Below the pieces are notes generated by a model. The model saw only the letters and a program-made list of their open reading frames with translations. It searched no databases and had not been told where the DNA came from. From contig JAMXBB010000003.1 in NCBI GenBank assembly GCA_024138015.1, positions 78,596,777 through 78,660,776 on the forward strand: a DNA stretch of 64,000 nt, written 5' to 3'. Made by a program: the position numbers and the translations under genes. This DNA is from Lumnitzera littorea. Taxonomy: Eukaryota; Streptophyta; Magnoliopsida; Myrtales; Combretaceae. This document shows positions 31,754 through 42,726 of the stretch, piece by piece; position 1 is the stretch's first letter; every line of letters starts with the position of its first letter.

Positions 31754-31808
31754 AGAGTCAATCCTTGGATCTTTTGCTTTCTTGCGTGTGCGCCTACCAG
31801 CTTAACTA
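31754..31808 (-). other. tRNA-like A-box/B-box pair in Ogre-like U3
   Basis: Minus strand TAGTTAAGCTGGTAGGCGCA (from 31808) matches a tRNA D arm closely, and GGATTGACTCT (from 31764) a B box. Start-to-start spacing is 44 bp, the standard distance in tRNAs without a long variable arm. It sits at the same relative place as the other three copies. Confidence 0.55.
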
Positions 31809-32344
31809 AACTTAACTCTTGATTTCTAATGCGAACAAATTATCTTAGTTCTTTAAACTCTATTCCGAATTTATAATGGACCTAAACCCAAAACTAGCCT
31901 ATTCCAATTTATTCCTTAGATCAATTAAAAACACCTCAAGGCAATTCATAATTAAAAATATCCATTCCAAAAGAGTTTTCCAACTCAAATTTATTTTAAT
32001 AAATTCTGAGCCTTGTTTTAATTTGTCCAGGTATTTTTAAAATTCCAATGAACACCCAATTTTAAACTTCCATTGATTGAAATCAAACACATTTCATGGT
32101 TCTAGAACTCAATTTTTCAAGAACTCAAAATTCATTAAATCGCATATATATCTTTGATTATAAAATTACCTTTCCCAACCTTGATTGACGTATTGACCTA
32201 ACTTAGACACTTTTGAACACTTTCTCAATTTCAAATTATTTTATTTTTCATTTTTTTCAATTTTTTTTAATTTTTTTTATAAACCTAGCCCTATAAACTA
32301 AAATGAAAAGAACCTAAAACAATATCAAAAATGGGGTGTTTACA

Positions 32345-33578
32345 CTTGTTATATCTTTTTGCAAGTACATTAGGGACAATATACTAAATTAAGTAGTGAA
32401 AAGGGATGTAACATGTAAGTATACCACTCATTACCAGAGGAAACCAATTATATTTTAATTAAGCCCCCTCCAAATTTTCTTTGTCTTCACCCCAATTTCA
32501 TTTGGCTAAGCGATGCATGAATAGTGCTTGCATAAAATATGCTAAATGCTATTGCATAATCAACATGTTGTCAAAATTAAATAGTAGAATCTATGTAAGG
32601 CAAAGTTGCATACTATTTAGCCTAAGACTCTGAGATATAAATATAAGAATAATATTGTTGATTGAGTACTGGTCATATGCTACTTCGAAGCTTACTTAAC
32701 TATATGCCTATCCTTTTTTATTTTTCAAATCCTTATAATCTTGAGCAAATTAGTAAATGAAACATGTCTCTTATAGTTTCCTTGAAAAATCAAAATAATT
32801 GAGGGTAATTGTGAAATTATTAATTAAATAAAAGTACAAAATGGCATGAATTAACCTAGGACCATTAGAAGAGCAAGGCTCCTTCTAACTACCAATGTAA
32901 GAAAGTTAATTAAGTTAGTAAGAATCGATCTTAGTTTATTAGAAGAGTAAGGTTTTTCCCACTACTAACATAAAAATTAAAATGGTACCAATTGGCCATG
33001 GTTTGTTAGAAAAGTAAGGTCTTTTCCTAATACTAACTTAATCATGCTTAATTAATTTTAATTGGAAAAAAGTCCTCCAATAATGTTATATACTAAAGCA
33101 ATATTTAAGAGAGAAGTAGATACAAAATGTGTTTGCTCCTCATTATAATGCTTAGCGAGGTTAAGGAGAGACTTGTCTACATACTAACAAAGTATAATGG
33201 GTCGTATATGGTCTTTTCCCAATTACATGAAATGGACAAATAAAAGGACAAATCCTCCATTAAATAGTGTAAGTAAACTTTAACTTATATGGATTAACTA
33301 TTGAATTCTGATATTTGTGATTTTCAATGCATTAAGAAAGTGATTAGGAACAATTTGTATAAGTTGCTACAAATGCTCAATGAGGCTTTATAGGGGTACA
33401 TTAACTTATGGAGAGTTAATCCTTGAGTTATTTTAGGGATAGATGCTATGCTTTTATGGTATATGGAATGGTAATGAGTAGGGATTAATATTTCTTGTCT
33501 AATTTCCTTTATATTGATCATTGGTAAGGATCAACTGATTTGCTTGAGAATAAGCAAATGGTTAAGTGTGGAGAGATT
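32345..33578 (+). other. 3' untranslated region of an Athila-like element with polypurine tract
   Basis: Noncoding. It ends with aagcaaatggttaagtgtgg and agagatt just before the LTR at 33579, the arrangement also seen at 22640-22664. It contains a threefold degenerate repeat at 32853-33060. Everything 5' of 32345 has been lost at the Ogre-like LTR. Confidence 0.6.
32853..33060 (+). repeat. Degenerate tandem repeat, about 72-77-bp unit, three copies
   Basis: The segment ttagaagagcaagg recurs as ttagaagagtaagg and ttagaaaagtaagg, each followed by a ctacta-ctaa(c/t)-like tail, at intervals of about 72-77 bp. Confidence 0.6.
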
Positions 33579-34860
33579 TGATAAGTATAAATTCATAAAT
33601 ATTTGATAATGTGTTTTATAACGCTTTTTGTCCATTTTGATGTGAATTTTAACGAATTTTGATACTTAGATGAGTAATTTGTTGATTTCAAGAATTCATG
33701 GAGTTAGTGAAGTAAAAAGAGTGAAATTTGCACAAGTTCGAGAAGAATTTCACTTTCACTTAATTTAAGGAGCCAATCAAAGATAGCAAGCTTAGAAGCA
33801 AAATTTACTGAAGATTGGATGTCTAAGAAAGAATACATCCAAGAACACGCCCATGTTCTCTAGCCACGATCTCCTTGTCAAGAATTTTCATGAATTTCAT
33901 GGAAGAATATTGCAAAGAAAATGCACATGGAATACATGCCCAAGTATACACTCAACTTTCTAAGGCATAGTTATGCCATGATGTTGAAAAAACTTCCATA
34001 TTTGGGTAATTTTGGTACAATCTCATAAACAAGAAGTGAGATATTTATTTAGAGGAGAAGAAGAAAGGAGACTCAAGGGGAAAAACAAGAACGAAACAAG
34101 GTTTGTTGTTCTGGGATTCTCATTTCTTTGTTTTATGATTTATTTTCTAGCATGATTGTAGCACAAATTGCAGATATCTAGACCTGTAGATCCATGGATT
34201 GACATGTAAAGTGCTTATTTGTTTATTCTAATGAAATTCCTTATTGCTTATTAATTTAATTGTGTGTTTTGTATCGAATTAGATTGTTATTTCTAGAGTT
34301 TTAATCTAATTATTTGATACTTTATATTGAGGTTGCAAGACCTGATGTGTAATTAGATCCACCGCAATTCATGAGAATTGCCTATAATCTTACCAATAAG
34401 TTATAGAGTTCTTTCAGAATTCATTACAACAATTTTTATAAAGGGAATTCCTATTCTTAATGCAGTATTAATTCATTCTATTGCAAAAATGATTCAGATA
34501 GAGTGTAAAGCAATCCCTATCAGCTCACAAATTGAATTCCTTAGGTTAATAATAATAGGGAGCAAATAAGAAATTTTTTGAATTATTACGTGTTAATTCT
34601 TTAGTAAACCGGAGTCTAGACATCCATATGGTCAATTAGGGTTCTTGCTTTACTATTTTTTTGTTAATTAATAGTTGCACAATTTTATTCTTTTAATTTT
34701 TAAAATTTAATTGTTCACTTTGTAATTAAATATCAATTATTCCTTTATAAGTAGAATAATAAAGAAAGTGTGAGCAATATTGTGTTCCTCAAGGGATTGA
34801 AAACCTAGACTTGTGTATCAACTATATTATAACTTGACAAGTGTACTTGCTAGTTGATCA
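33579..34860 (+). mobile_element. Athila-like 3' LTR
   Basis: Starts TGATAAGTATAAATTC after a polypurine tract and ends CTTGCTAGTTGATCA; 1282 bp. The terminal part (gtgagcaatattgtgttcctc, gggattgaaaacctagac) is typical of LTRs of this lineage. The right flank is Ogre-like integrase, so this element is inserted in the Ogre-like pol gene. TG/CA termini are present; no matching 5-bp flank can be checked because the 5' LTR is not in view. Confidence 0.7.
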
Positions 34861-34867
34861 ATATGTC

Positions 34868-35153
34868 ATGGAGGAACTACATGCGAGCATATGCAGTAAT
34901 CACATATAAAGTCAAGCATTAAATATTTGTGCCTTTTGATTTGGATATTTTTTACCAACCATGAAAGATGATGCCCAGGAATTGATGCATAGATGCACTA
35001 AATGCCAAAAACATGCCCCAATCCAACATGTTCCAAGCAATGACCTACTCCCGCTCTCCAACCCTTCACCCTTCGCCCAATGGGGATTTTACATCTACGG
35101 CCCTTTTCCCAAAGCATCTAAAGGTAGGCAATTTATTATTGTGGCTACCAACT
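34868..35153 (+). pseudogene. Ogre-like integrase, part 1
   Basis: Reads ELHASICSNHI, then FGYFLPTMKDDAQELMHRCT and KCQKHAPIQ, the zinc-binding HHCC part of a Tat/Ogre integrase, then PSPFAQWGFYIYGPFPKASK and GRQFIIVAT. In related integrases the WG-x-D position holds the first catalytic Asp; here it is Tyr. Two early stops interrupt the frame. The frame breaks at 35153, and the continuation YFTKW starts near 36030. The left end abuts an Athila-like LTR at 34860. Integrase inserts element DNA into chromosomes. Confidence 0.85.
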
Positions 35154-36025
35154 TGATAGGCTTTAAGGTACCGACTTAACCAACGTGAGCTCCAATAAAG
35201 TCAATTGCTAAGTTGCAGTTGTGTTGGAGACTTGTTTAAGGACTTCCCATGGGATAAAGACCTATTAGAGAGCCCATCTAGAGACCTGTTTGATAGCTCA
35301 TCAAAGACCTATTCTCCTTATAAAGAACTATCTCCATATGGAGACTTGTTTAAGAAGCTATCCCCATAGAGACCTATTCAAAAGTTGTTCATGGATGGAG
35401 AAAGCAATCACCAACAATGGCTCATCACAAAGAAGTTCATCGGAAACAGGTTATCTAAATAAGGTTGTTAGAAACAAGTCATCATTAACAAGTTAGCATA
35501 AATATATTAGCAACGTAGAACAACTTACCTAGATGTCAACAACTCATCATCTAAATAGCTCATCTGTCTACCTATTTACAATTATGCCATTAGGGCTTCT
35601 TATTTCTTGCATTATTTTTTGAACTACTATTATGTTCAATATCATTAAGGTATCCTTTTTTTTCTTTTATTTACAAAAATGGCACCATATATAAATATGT
35701 TGTGTCTATAAGCTTTAGAGAGCAAAATGCATTCAACTTTGAATTTTCTCTTAAGAAAACTCTTCTCTTCTTAGCTCTTATCAATTTCTTTAGCAAAGAT
35801 TCTAGCGAGAAACCCTATTTTATCATTTGTGCATCATATTGAGTGATAGATTAGGTTATATAGTATTTGCTTGGTGCATCAAATCCAATCATATAGCTTA
35901 TGAATTTGTTAAAACCCTATCAAAACCCATCAAAATCCTTAAAAATCATATTTTTTTTAGAAAGCCCAAAAATATTATTGTTTTATTTGATTAATACCAC
36001 ATGTGTATGCCCTTGAGGTATATCA
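35154..36025 (+). mobile_element. Probable solo LTR inserted in integrase
   Basis: 872 bp of noncoding sequence separating IIVAT from YFTKWEEVEDIAS of the same integrase. It starts TGATAGGC and ends GTATATCA, so has TGATA/TATCA termini. A TATA-like gcaccatatataaatatg lies at 35683-35700. Flanks caact and taata do not make a convincing duplication, so boundaries are approximate. Short direct repeats of gagacctgtttgat or gagacttgtttaag occur in its first 250 bp. Confidence 0.5.
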
Positions 36026-36790
36026 TAATATTTCACAAAATGGGAAGAAGTTGAGGACATCGCCTCTATCACAACCCGAGTTAATGATGGGTTCACTCTC
36101 GAAAACATCCTCACCCGCTTCGAAATCCCATGTACCCTTATCACGAACAATAGCAAACAATTCAATAAAGAGAAGTTCTGAGGGTTTTGTAGAAGCACAA
36201 CATCAGACTAAAGTTCATATCAGTCGCCTACCCCTAACCCAATGAGTAGGTTAAGGCTATAAATAAAACCATCCTTAATAGCCTCAAGAGGAGGGTCGAT
36301 CGAGCCTAGGGGAGGTAGGCAGATGAACTCCTAAACCTCTCGTAGAGATACAAGACAATTCACGAGATGACAACTGGAGAGACCCCTTTCTACCTAGCCT
36401 TCAACACGAAAGCCATCCTACCAATAAAATTAGAGCTTTGCACTAGCAAACCTAGAACTATGATCTAAGTGTTAACTAGATCACCATTACCACTAGCATT
36501 GATACTATAAGTGAAGCTCATGACCTGGCTAAAGCTCAACTAGCTACTTACCAACAAAAGGTAACTTACTATTACAACAAGAAAGTGAGGCATAAAGTTT
36601 TCTAACTTAGAGATGTAGTATGTAAGAAGCTTAAAGCCACTAGCTCTAAATAAGGATAAGGGAAATTAACCTTGAATTGGGAAGACCTAGTCAAAGTTAA
36701 GGAGGTTGTTGGTAACAGAGCTTATAAGCTTAAAACTTTGGACAGTGTACTCATACCAAGAACATGGAATGTGCATACATTTTCAATAGT
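36026..36790 (+). pseudogene. Ogre-like integrase, part 2 and pol end
   Basis: Reads YFTKWEEVEDIASITTRVND, then LENILTRFEIPCTLITNNSK; the second catalytic Asp of the usual LITDN is Asn. Then QFNKEKF and, after frameshifts, ERP-x-PSTRKPS segments. Near the end it reads QQKVTYYYNKKVRHKVF, LRDVVCKKLKA, LTLNWEDLVKVKEVVGNRAY and PRTWNVH, the C-terminal domain with its usual NWEGPY-like and RPWN-like boxes. Both catalytic Asp positions are lost, so it could not act even if translated. Confidence 0.85.
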
Positions 36791-37078
36791 CCTATTATGT
36801 GTCTACCGTAGCCCCATGTATTCATATCAACATAACCAATGATGTCTCATCTACAGCATTTTAATAAAAAATGATTACTTCCATAGGCTTGAGTGTTGTC
36901 TTTCTTTATGCAATGCTAAACCTAACACGTAATAAAGGATCTCGGGCAAACATAATAAGCCAATCCACCTTGTCAAGTCAATACAAAGGTCACCTTCCCA
37001 ACCTTGCCAAGAATCCTTATCCTCATAAGGTACCCTCACTTTGAGGGTTGACTTCTCAACCCCTCAAGTACCCCTATT
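36791..37078 (+). other. Ogre-like 3' region and start of tandem array
   Basis: After the pol end, noncoding sequence. From about 36985 it enters a tandem array (tcctcataaggtaccctcac, ggttgacttctcaacccct) that resumes at 43638 after the gypsy insertion. Confidence 0.65.
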
Positions 37079-37973
37079 TGATACAACATACTAAGAGTAG
37101 ACAAGTGTGAACGTATCGAGATGGGTTTAAGCTTGCAAAACGCTTGAAAAAAAAGGTAATGACATGAAAAAGGTAGAACAAGAAAATAAGATAAACAAGC
37201 AAACCACAAATGATTCCGATGATGTGACGCACCAAGGAAACTCTATGGACTCACAAAACTAGCTAGACATGATGTATGAGTAGCTCGATAAGGTCACTCG
37301 CCACCTAGTTTTGTTTAAGGGTTGGGATAAGAGTAGGGAAAAAGGGGTAAGCATGTTGGCTCACAAAAGGAACAGTCAAATATATTCAAATCAAATGATG
37401 ATGCGGCTACATATTATAAAGGGTATTTATATTCGAAAAGTTAAGGCATCTTACCTAAAAATGGAAAAGACAAAAAAGGGTATTATCTAAAAGAAGTAAT
37501 GTATAAAGAAAAACAAAGGGTACAAATGAAAAATCAAAGAAAGTAATGATTGGTGTGGCAAATCCTTTTACGTGGGGGCTAGACATGTGGTGATCGATAA
37601 TTGGGGGTGCTTTTGGCAGAAGCAAATAAGTTATAAAGTCAAGCTAGGAGTCACGGAGTAGAGGTGCTAGTCAAACCTAGAGGCCCTTCCAAGGAGATGT
37701 CTTAGATGTATCTTGGGGTTCATTATACAAGTACAATTGAGCCGGTAGTCAATACTGGTAGAGTAAAGCTGACTTAAGGATTGGTCGAGCAATTAGAGGA
37801 ATGTGAGTGAGGTTGACATACAATGGTTGATAGAATTGAGACAGCTCGACTCGGCAGTGAAGATTAGCTAAGCCTCGACTGGAGTTGGCTAGAGCAAGAG
37901 AGTTTGCTTCGTTAGCCCTTTAAGACCTTGATCTTGAGCTTGAGTTAAGGGTCTAAGTGTTTGATTCTCATCA
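37079..37973 (-). mobile_element. gypsy 3' LTR
   Basis: Minus strand start TGATGAGAATCAAACACTTA at 37973; end ATGTTGTATCA at 37079. TATA-like gaatataaataccc near 37425-37438. Between 37453 and 37553 it is identical to the partner LTR, although elsewhere the pair differs by about 10-20 percent. Confidence 0.85.
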
Positions 37974-39070
37974 TCCTCTTTGGGTTGTTTTAGGATGAAA
38001 TCTGGTTAGCCTTCACTCAATTCTCCTTTAGGATGATAGGGGCTAAGGTCGACAACATTAAAAGTGTTAGAAACTCCATAGTCTTTAGGTAATTCCAATT
38101 GATAGGCATTATCATTGATCCTCTAAAGTATTCTTAAACAACCTTTAACTCAAGTAGACAACTTACTTTTTCTTTTGTTTAGAAACCTCTCCTTGCTCAA
38201 GTGTAGCCATATTAAATCATTGGGCTAATACTATATTATCCTCCTTCCTTTGCTCTTATCTCTCAACTTCTTAGCTGCTTAGTCAATCTACTAGGCAATC
38301 TTCTAGTAGATCTACTGTAGAGACTATACTCAGGCTCTTACATCAGGGTCTTCTTGTTCAGACATAGGTACTAAGGTGTAACTAAGGGGTAGCTCTGGAT
38401 TGAAGCCATAGACAACTTCAAATGGTATTTGTATAGTGGTATCATGCATCATATAGTTAGAAGCAAATTCCACCATAGGCAAACAATCATCCCAATCAAT
38501 TAAGTTCTTCCCCACTGCAACTTAGAAAAGTTATTCCAAAGTGCGGTTAACTACTTCTATTTGGCCATCAGTTTAGGGATGACATGAATTCCTAAATAGT
38601 AGTTTAGTTCCCATACAGTGCAAATAAAGTCTCTAAAAATGGCTCAGAAACTTTAGATCTCTATCTGACACCACACTTCTCAACATGTCATACAAATGAA
38701 TAATCTCATGCAAAAAGAGAAAAGCAATAGCCAAAGCATTGTTAGTCTTAAAGCAAGGAACAAATTATGCAGTTTTATCGAATATGTCCATGATGACCAT
38801 AATAGAATCTTTGCCCTGTGCAATTCATGTTAACCCAAGTATCCATGCTCAACTCAATCTAAGGTTTGGTCAAAATAGGTTAAAGCATTACTTTCCCTTA
38901 TTCGGCTGGGCATTTGGCTTGCTTACAACTAGCACAGTTTTCGACAATCCAATGCACATCTTGTTGTATCTTGGGCTAAAAGAATCTTCCATTCAACAAC
39001 TCATATGTTCGCCTCTCCCCAAAATGTCCAAAAAGCCCACCAAAATGAACTTCTTTAACAAGTAGTTCTC
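37974..39070 (-). pseudogene. gypsy integrase and pol C-terminus (decayed)
   Basis: Reading leftwards from 39070: KEVHFGGLFGHFGERRTYEL, then CASCKQAK (zinc-binding Cys pair), SMDTWVNM (first catalytic Asp), VSDRD-x-KFLSHF (second Asp), and GKNLIDWDDCLPMVEFASNY (catalytic Glu; 61-residue open piece at 38515-38330). It ends with NVVDLSPYHPK just before the 3' LTR, the usual chromovirus pol end. Many stops and frameshifts. Catalytic residues D, D and E are all still readable. Confidence 0.85.
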
Positions 39071-40640
39071 TTAAAGAATAGGTTAATGCGCATAACTTGC
39101 TACCCTGGAATAGATACCCATCTTCCATATGATAGTCATCTATTGTTCTTCCTTCAACACATCATCCAAATTTAGGACCAAAACAGGGGTCTCAAAGATA
39201 TTGCTCCTTAATGCTTGCAAATCCTAAAAGTCTCATTCATAGTTCATTTAAAAGAACATGTTGGCATGATAAAGCGTTAGCAACCACATTAGCCTTACCT
39301 TATTTATACTCGATCACAAAGCTAAATCCTTCTAGGAATTCAATCCATCACGCTTGCCTCTTTCATTATTTAACTTGTCCTCTAAGGTACCTTAAGGATT
39401 CATGATTTGTATAAGGGACAAATTCTCTCGGCAATAGGTTAGATTGCCACACTTGGAGCGCTCAGATAAGGGCTAGGAACTCCTTATTGTATGCTTAGTA
39501 GTTTAACTGAGGTCCTCTTAACTTCTTACTATGGTAGGCTACAAGTTGATCTTCTTACATCATGATAGCACCTATGCTTACACCAGATGCATCACACTGA
39601 ATTTCAAAATCTTCTCAAAGTTAAGTAAAGCCAATAAAAGAATAGAGGTCAATCTCTCCTTGATCTCAATAAAGCTTTTCTCTTCCTTCTCTCCTTACCT
39701 AAAATCTATGTTCTTCTTTATTAGTTTTGTAAGGGTTGCAATAATGGTACTAAAGCCCTTGATGAATCTTCGATAAAGGGATGCTAGTTCGTGGAAACAT
39801 CTCACCTCAACACAAGTGGTTAGGGTAAACTTCTCATCATCGACTCATAGGCCTTTTCCTCTAACTATATAACCTAGTAAAACCACCTCCTTCTGGCAAA
39901 AACAATACTTTTTCATATTCCCAAACAACCTTTCTACTCGAAGAACATTAAAGATTGCTCAAACATGTTCAATATGACTAGTTAGGTCAGCACTATATAT
40001 GAGGATGTTGTCAAAGTAGACAACAACAAACTTCCTAATCAAATTTCTCAAAACATGATTCATTAGTCTCATAAAAGTTCTAGGAGTGTTTGATAGTCTA
40101 AAGGGCATGACCATCCACTCATACAGGCTATGTTGGGTATTAAAAGTAATTTTTATGGTGGTTTCCTAACTTTAAGTCAATCTTACTGAACACCTTGGCT
40201 CCACTCAGTTTGTCTAACATATCATCTAGCCTCAAAATGGGGTATCAGTACTTGATCATAATCTTATTAACAGCTATGCTATCTACACACATACACTAAG
40301 TGTCACCCTTCTTTAGCACAAGTAGTAAAGCATAGTATAAGGGCTAAGACTTTCTCTCACATATCCCTTCTCTAATAGCTCGTTGACTTATCTCTAGAGC
40401 TGTGCAACTTACTTGGAATTTATTCTATAAGTAAGCTTGTTTAGTATAGCAACACCAGGTATCAAATCAATGCAATGCTTAATACTTCGAAATGGGGGTA
40501 ATCCCTTAGGTAACTTCTTAAGAAACAGGTCGGAATATTCATCAAGCAACTTTTTAACCTCCTGTAGCAACTTGACTTGTTCATTCAATTCTAATAGTCT
40601 CCTTACCAATAGGAATTGGCTGCTTAAAGCTTAGCTCTAC
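39071..40640 (-). pseudogene. gypsy reverse transcriptase and RNase H (decayed)
   Basis: Reading leftwards from about 40610: LLDEYSDLFLKKLPKGLPPF and IKHCIDLIPG (RT start, open piece 40609-40409), FSKIDLKLG (first catalytic Asp), a small deletion after it, then VVVYFDNILIYSADL near 40030-39995. Here the second Asp of the YxDD box is Asn. The RNase H follows with an HTDH-like box, WIEFLEGF-like and VVANALS-like segments near 39380-39270. The frame carries many stops. Confidence 0.85.
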
Positions 40641-41285
40641 TTAATACCAAAGCCTTCTTCAATCCTCCAACCAATTTAGCTTATAATTCACTTACTTGAC
40701 TCAAGGTCATAGGGTTCGAGGTAATTTTCCTCCCATCCTTCTCAAATACATACGTATTCTTGAAACCGTCATTAATAACCCTTTGATCAAAAAGCTAAGG
40801 TCAACCTAGTAACACATAAGACGTACGCATGGACAGCACATCACAAAGGATTTCATCAAAATAGTTCCTAATGGAGATTGGCAACAACATTTGCTTTTGA
40901 CATGCAATGCTCCCTTCTTGTTTAGCCAATGTAGTTTATAAGGCCTCAGATGTGAAGTGGTTAGTAATTTGAGCTTCTTAACCAAGTCGGCAGATGCTAT
41001 ATTGGTGCAACTTCTAGTATCTAATATGAGCGCACATACTTATTCACTCACCTTGCATGTGATGTAGAATAAGTTCTCTCTTTACTCCTCCTTAGTAGAT
41101 GGTTCTATATTTATTGCACATCGGACAACCAAGTTTAATTTGTCCAGATCCTTAGCAAACACATCCTCTTCAACAAGCTTACGCTCCTGGGTTGTATCCT
41201 TTTGAGAACATCCTCATCCTTGAGCTCCTCATCAATACTATCTACATCAAGTTTTAGAACGTCTCCTTTAATAGTCATGGTTCTT
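40641..41285 (-). pseudogene. gypsy protease and linker (decayed)
   Basis: Reads LFYITCKVSE, then ALILDTRSCTNIASADLVKK near 41050-40985: the catalytic Asp is kept (ILDTRS for I-x-D-G-G-S). Then a CDVLSMRTSYVLLG-like segment, typical of the stretch between protease and RT in this family. Several stops. Confidence 0.7.
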
Positions 41286-42399
41286 CTATTTGGACAATAG
41301 GTAGCCATGTGTCTAAACTATGGACATTTTAAACACTTGATTTGGCCTATCTTCCTATTAGATCCTTATCCTTTCTCATAAGTTCTTAGCAGCACTTTAC
41401 CTTTAGTTGGTTAGCTCTTCTATTCAGCTCTAACATTTGCTCTCTTACTTAACTTAGCACTTTGCTGAGCTCGGTAACTTTCCTAAGTGGGTTGGCTTGA
41501 TTGCACAAGTCGGCTCATTGGAGGTTAGTTTAGCCTATTCCTTTATCTTTCTACTCGCTGGGCTATTCTTATAGCCTCATCTAATGTAGTAAATTGCTGA
41601 AGCTCTACGACATCTTGGATGTTGCCTTTCAGTCCAGTGACAAAACTAAATACCATTTGGGCCAATAGTTATCCACTTCACATTGAATCATGAGCATTTG
41701 AAACTCCTAAATATATTCATCAAGAGTCTAGTTTCATTGCCTCAAGTCTTGAAGCCAAGCAAAAGTATCTTGCAAATTAGTATCTGGTACGAATCTGTTT
41801 CTAAGTATCTTCTTCATCTTAGGCCAAGTGTTTACTTCCCTATATTCTTCTCATCTCCACATAATTTGGAAGTTCTTCCACCACATTGTGACATAACCTG
41901 AGAACTCTACAACAACATTCTTTACTTTCTCACGGTCTTCATACTGGTAATAATAAAAATTACACTCTAGCTTCTCTTCCCAATCTAGATAGTCATCAAT
42001 GTTTCCAGAATCATTGAAGCTTAGAATCTGAAGCTTCACATGGTCAGCAACTTAGGGTGCTCAAGCTCACTCCTCTTCCTCAATGTGACCTTCTTCCCTT
42101 TCTTCATCCATATCACCTAAGTCAATCCTTCTCTACAAATGCCCTCCTACTCCTCCACCTCAATCTTGGTAAGCTGGGATCTATCCTCTTACAAGTCATA
42201 CGGCTTTAGGAGTGTTTTGTATGGCTTCGACAAGTTGATAGGCCAATGCATGAACGGCTCTAGTCAAATCGGCTATAAGGTTAGCCCCCTCATCAATTTG
42301 CTCATTTATACTTATAGGGGTGTTCTAGGGTTATCATCCATAGTAGACAACACCGCTATTGTTATCTCCTATACCAATGTCGACACTTAGATCCATCAT
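41286..42399 (-). pseudogene. gypsy gag with intact zinc knuckle residues (decayed)
   Basis: Starts at the ATG ending at 42399 (MMDLSVDIGIGDNNSGVVYY). The gag core is readable at 42039-41851 (MKLQILSFNDSGNIDDYLDW, VVEFSGYVTMWWKNFQ). The zinc knuckle near 41345-41300 reads CLKCP-stop-FRHMATYC, so Cys, Cys, His and Cys are kept although a stop lies inside it. Same layout as at 9485-10712 and 46519-47640. Confidence 0.8.
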
Positions 42400-42711
42400 A
42401 ATCTCAACGAAGTTGGGTAATGAACTCAGAATCCATGAAACAAAAGATACTATCCCCTTAAGCTAAACAACTCACATATACACTTCTTTACGAGAAAGTT
42501 CAAGCTAACTATCAATACAATAACTACTCCAAGGAATAATAAACCTAGTTGGAAATTTGCTTTGTTTTCGTATGCTCGAAATAGAGTATACAACAACAAC
42601 AAACTACTACACCTCCTGCTTACTCAAATACTGATAGCTAACCTCTACACATTACCACAACAAACACTACTCACAAGGAAGCTCAAACACAACTTACGCA
42701 AATGAACCTCC

Positions 42712-42724
42712 ACTCTAATACCAA
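42712..42724 (-). promoter_or_regulatory. Primer binding site, tRNA-Met type
   Basis: TTGGTATTAGAGT on the minus strand, two bases after the LTR end. Confidence 0.8.
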
Positions 42725-42726
42725 GA

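Larger units (their letters stand above)
29406..32344 (-). mobile_element. Ogre-like 5' LTR (about 2.9 kb)
   Basis: Minus strand start TGTAAACACCCCATTTTTG at 32344; the end is near 29406, in register with the LTR end at 1989. Inside: A/T-rich U3, a tRNA-like sequence (31754-31808), CTATAAAATAAG (31455-31444), a leader rich in CCACC/CACAC (about 30815-31370), then an A-rich U5. The primer binding site follows to the left. The right flank is the 3' untranslated region of an Athila-like element, which it interrupts or abuts. Confidence 0.7.

Noticed and set aside
35154..36025. Target duplication for the insertion in the Ogre-like integrase
   Set aside because: Flanks caact and taata match at too few positions; only the terminal TGATA/TATCA and the split frame support it.
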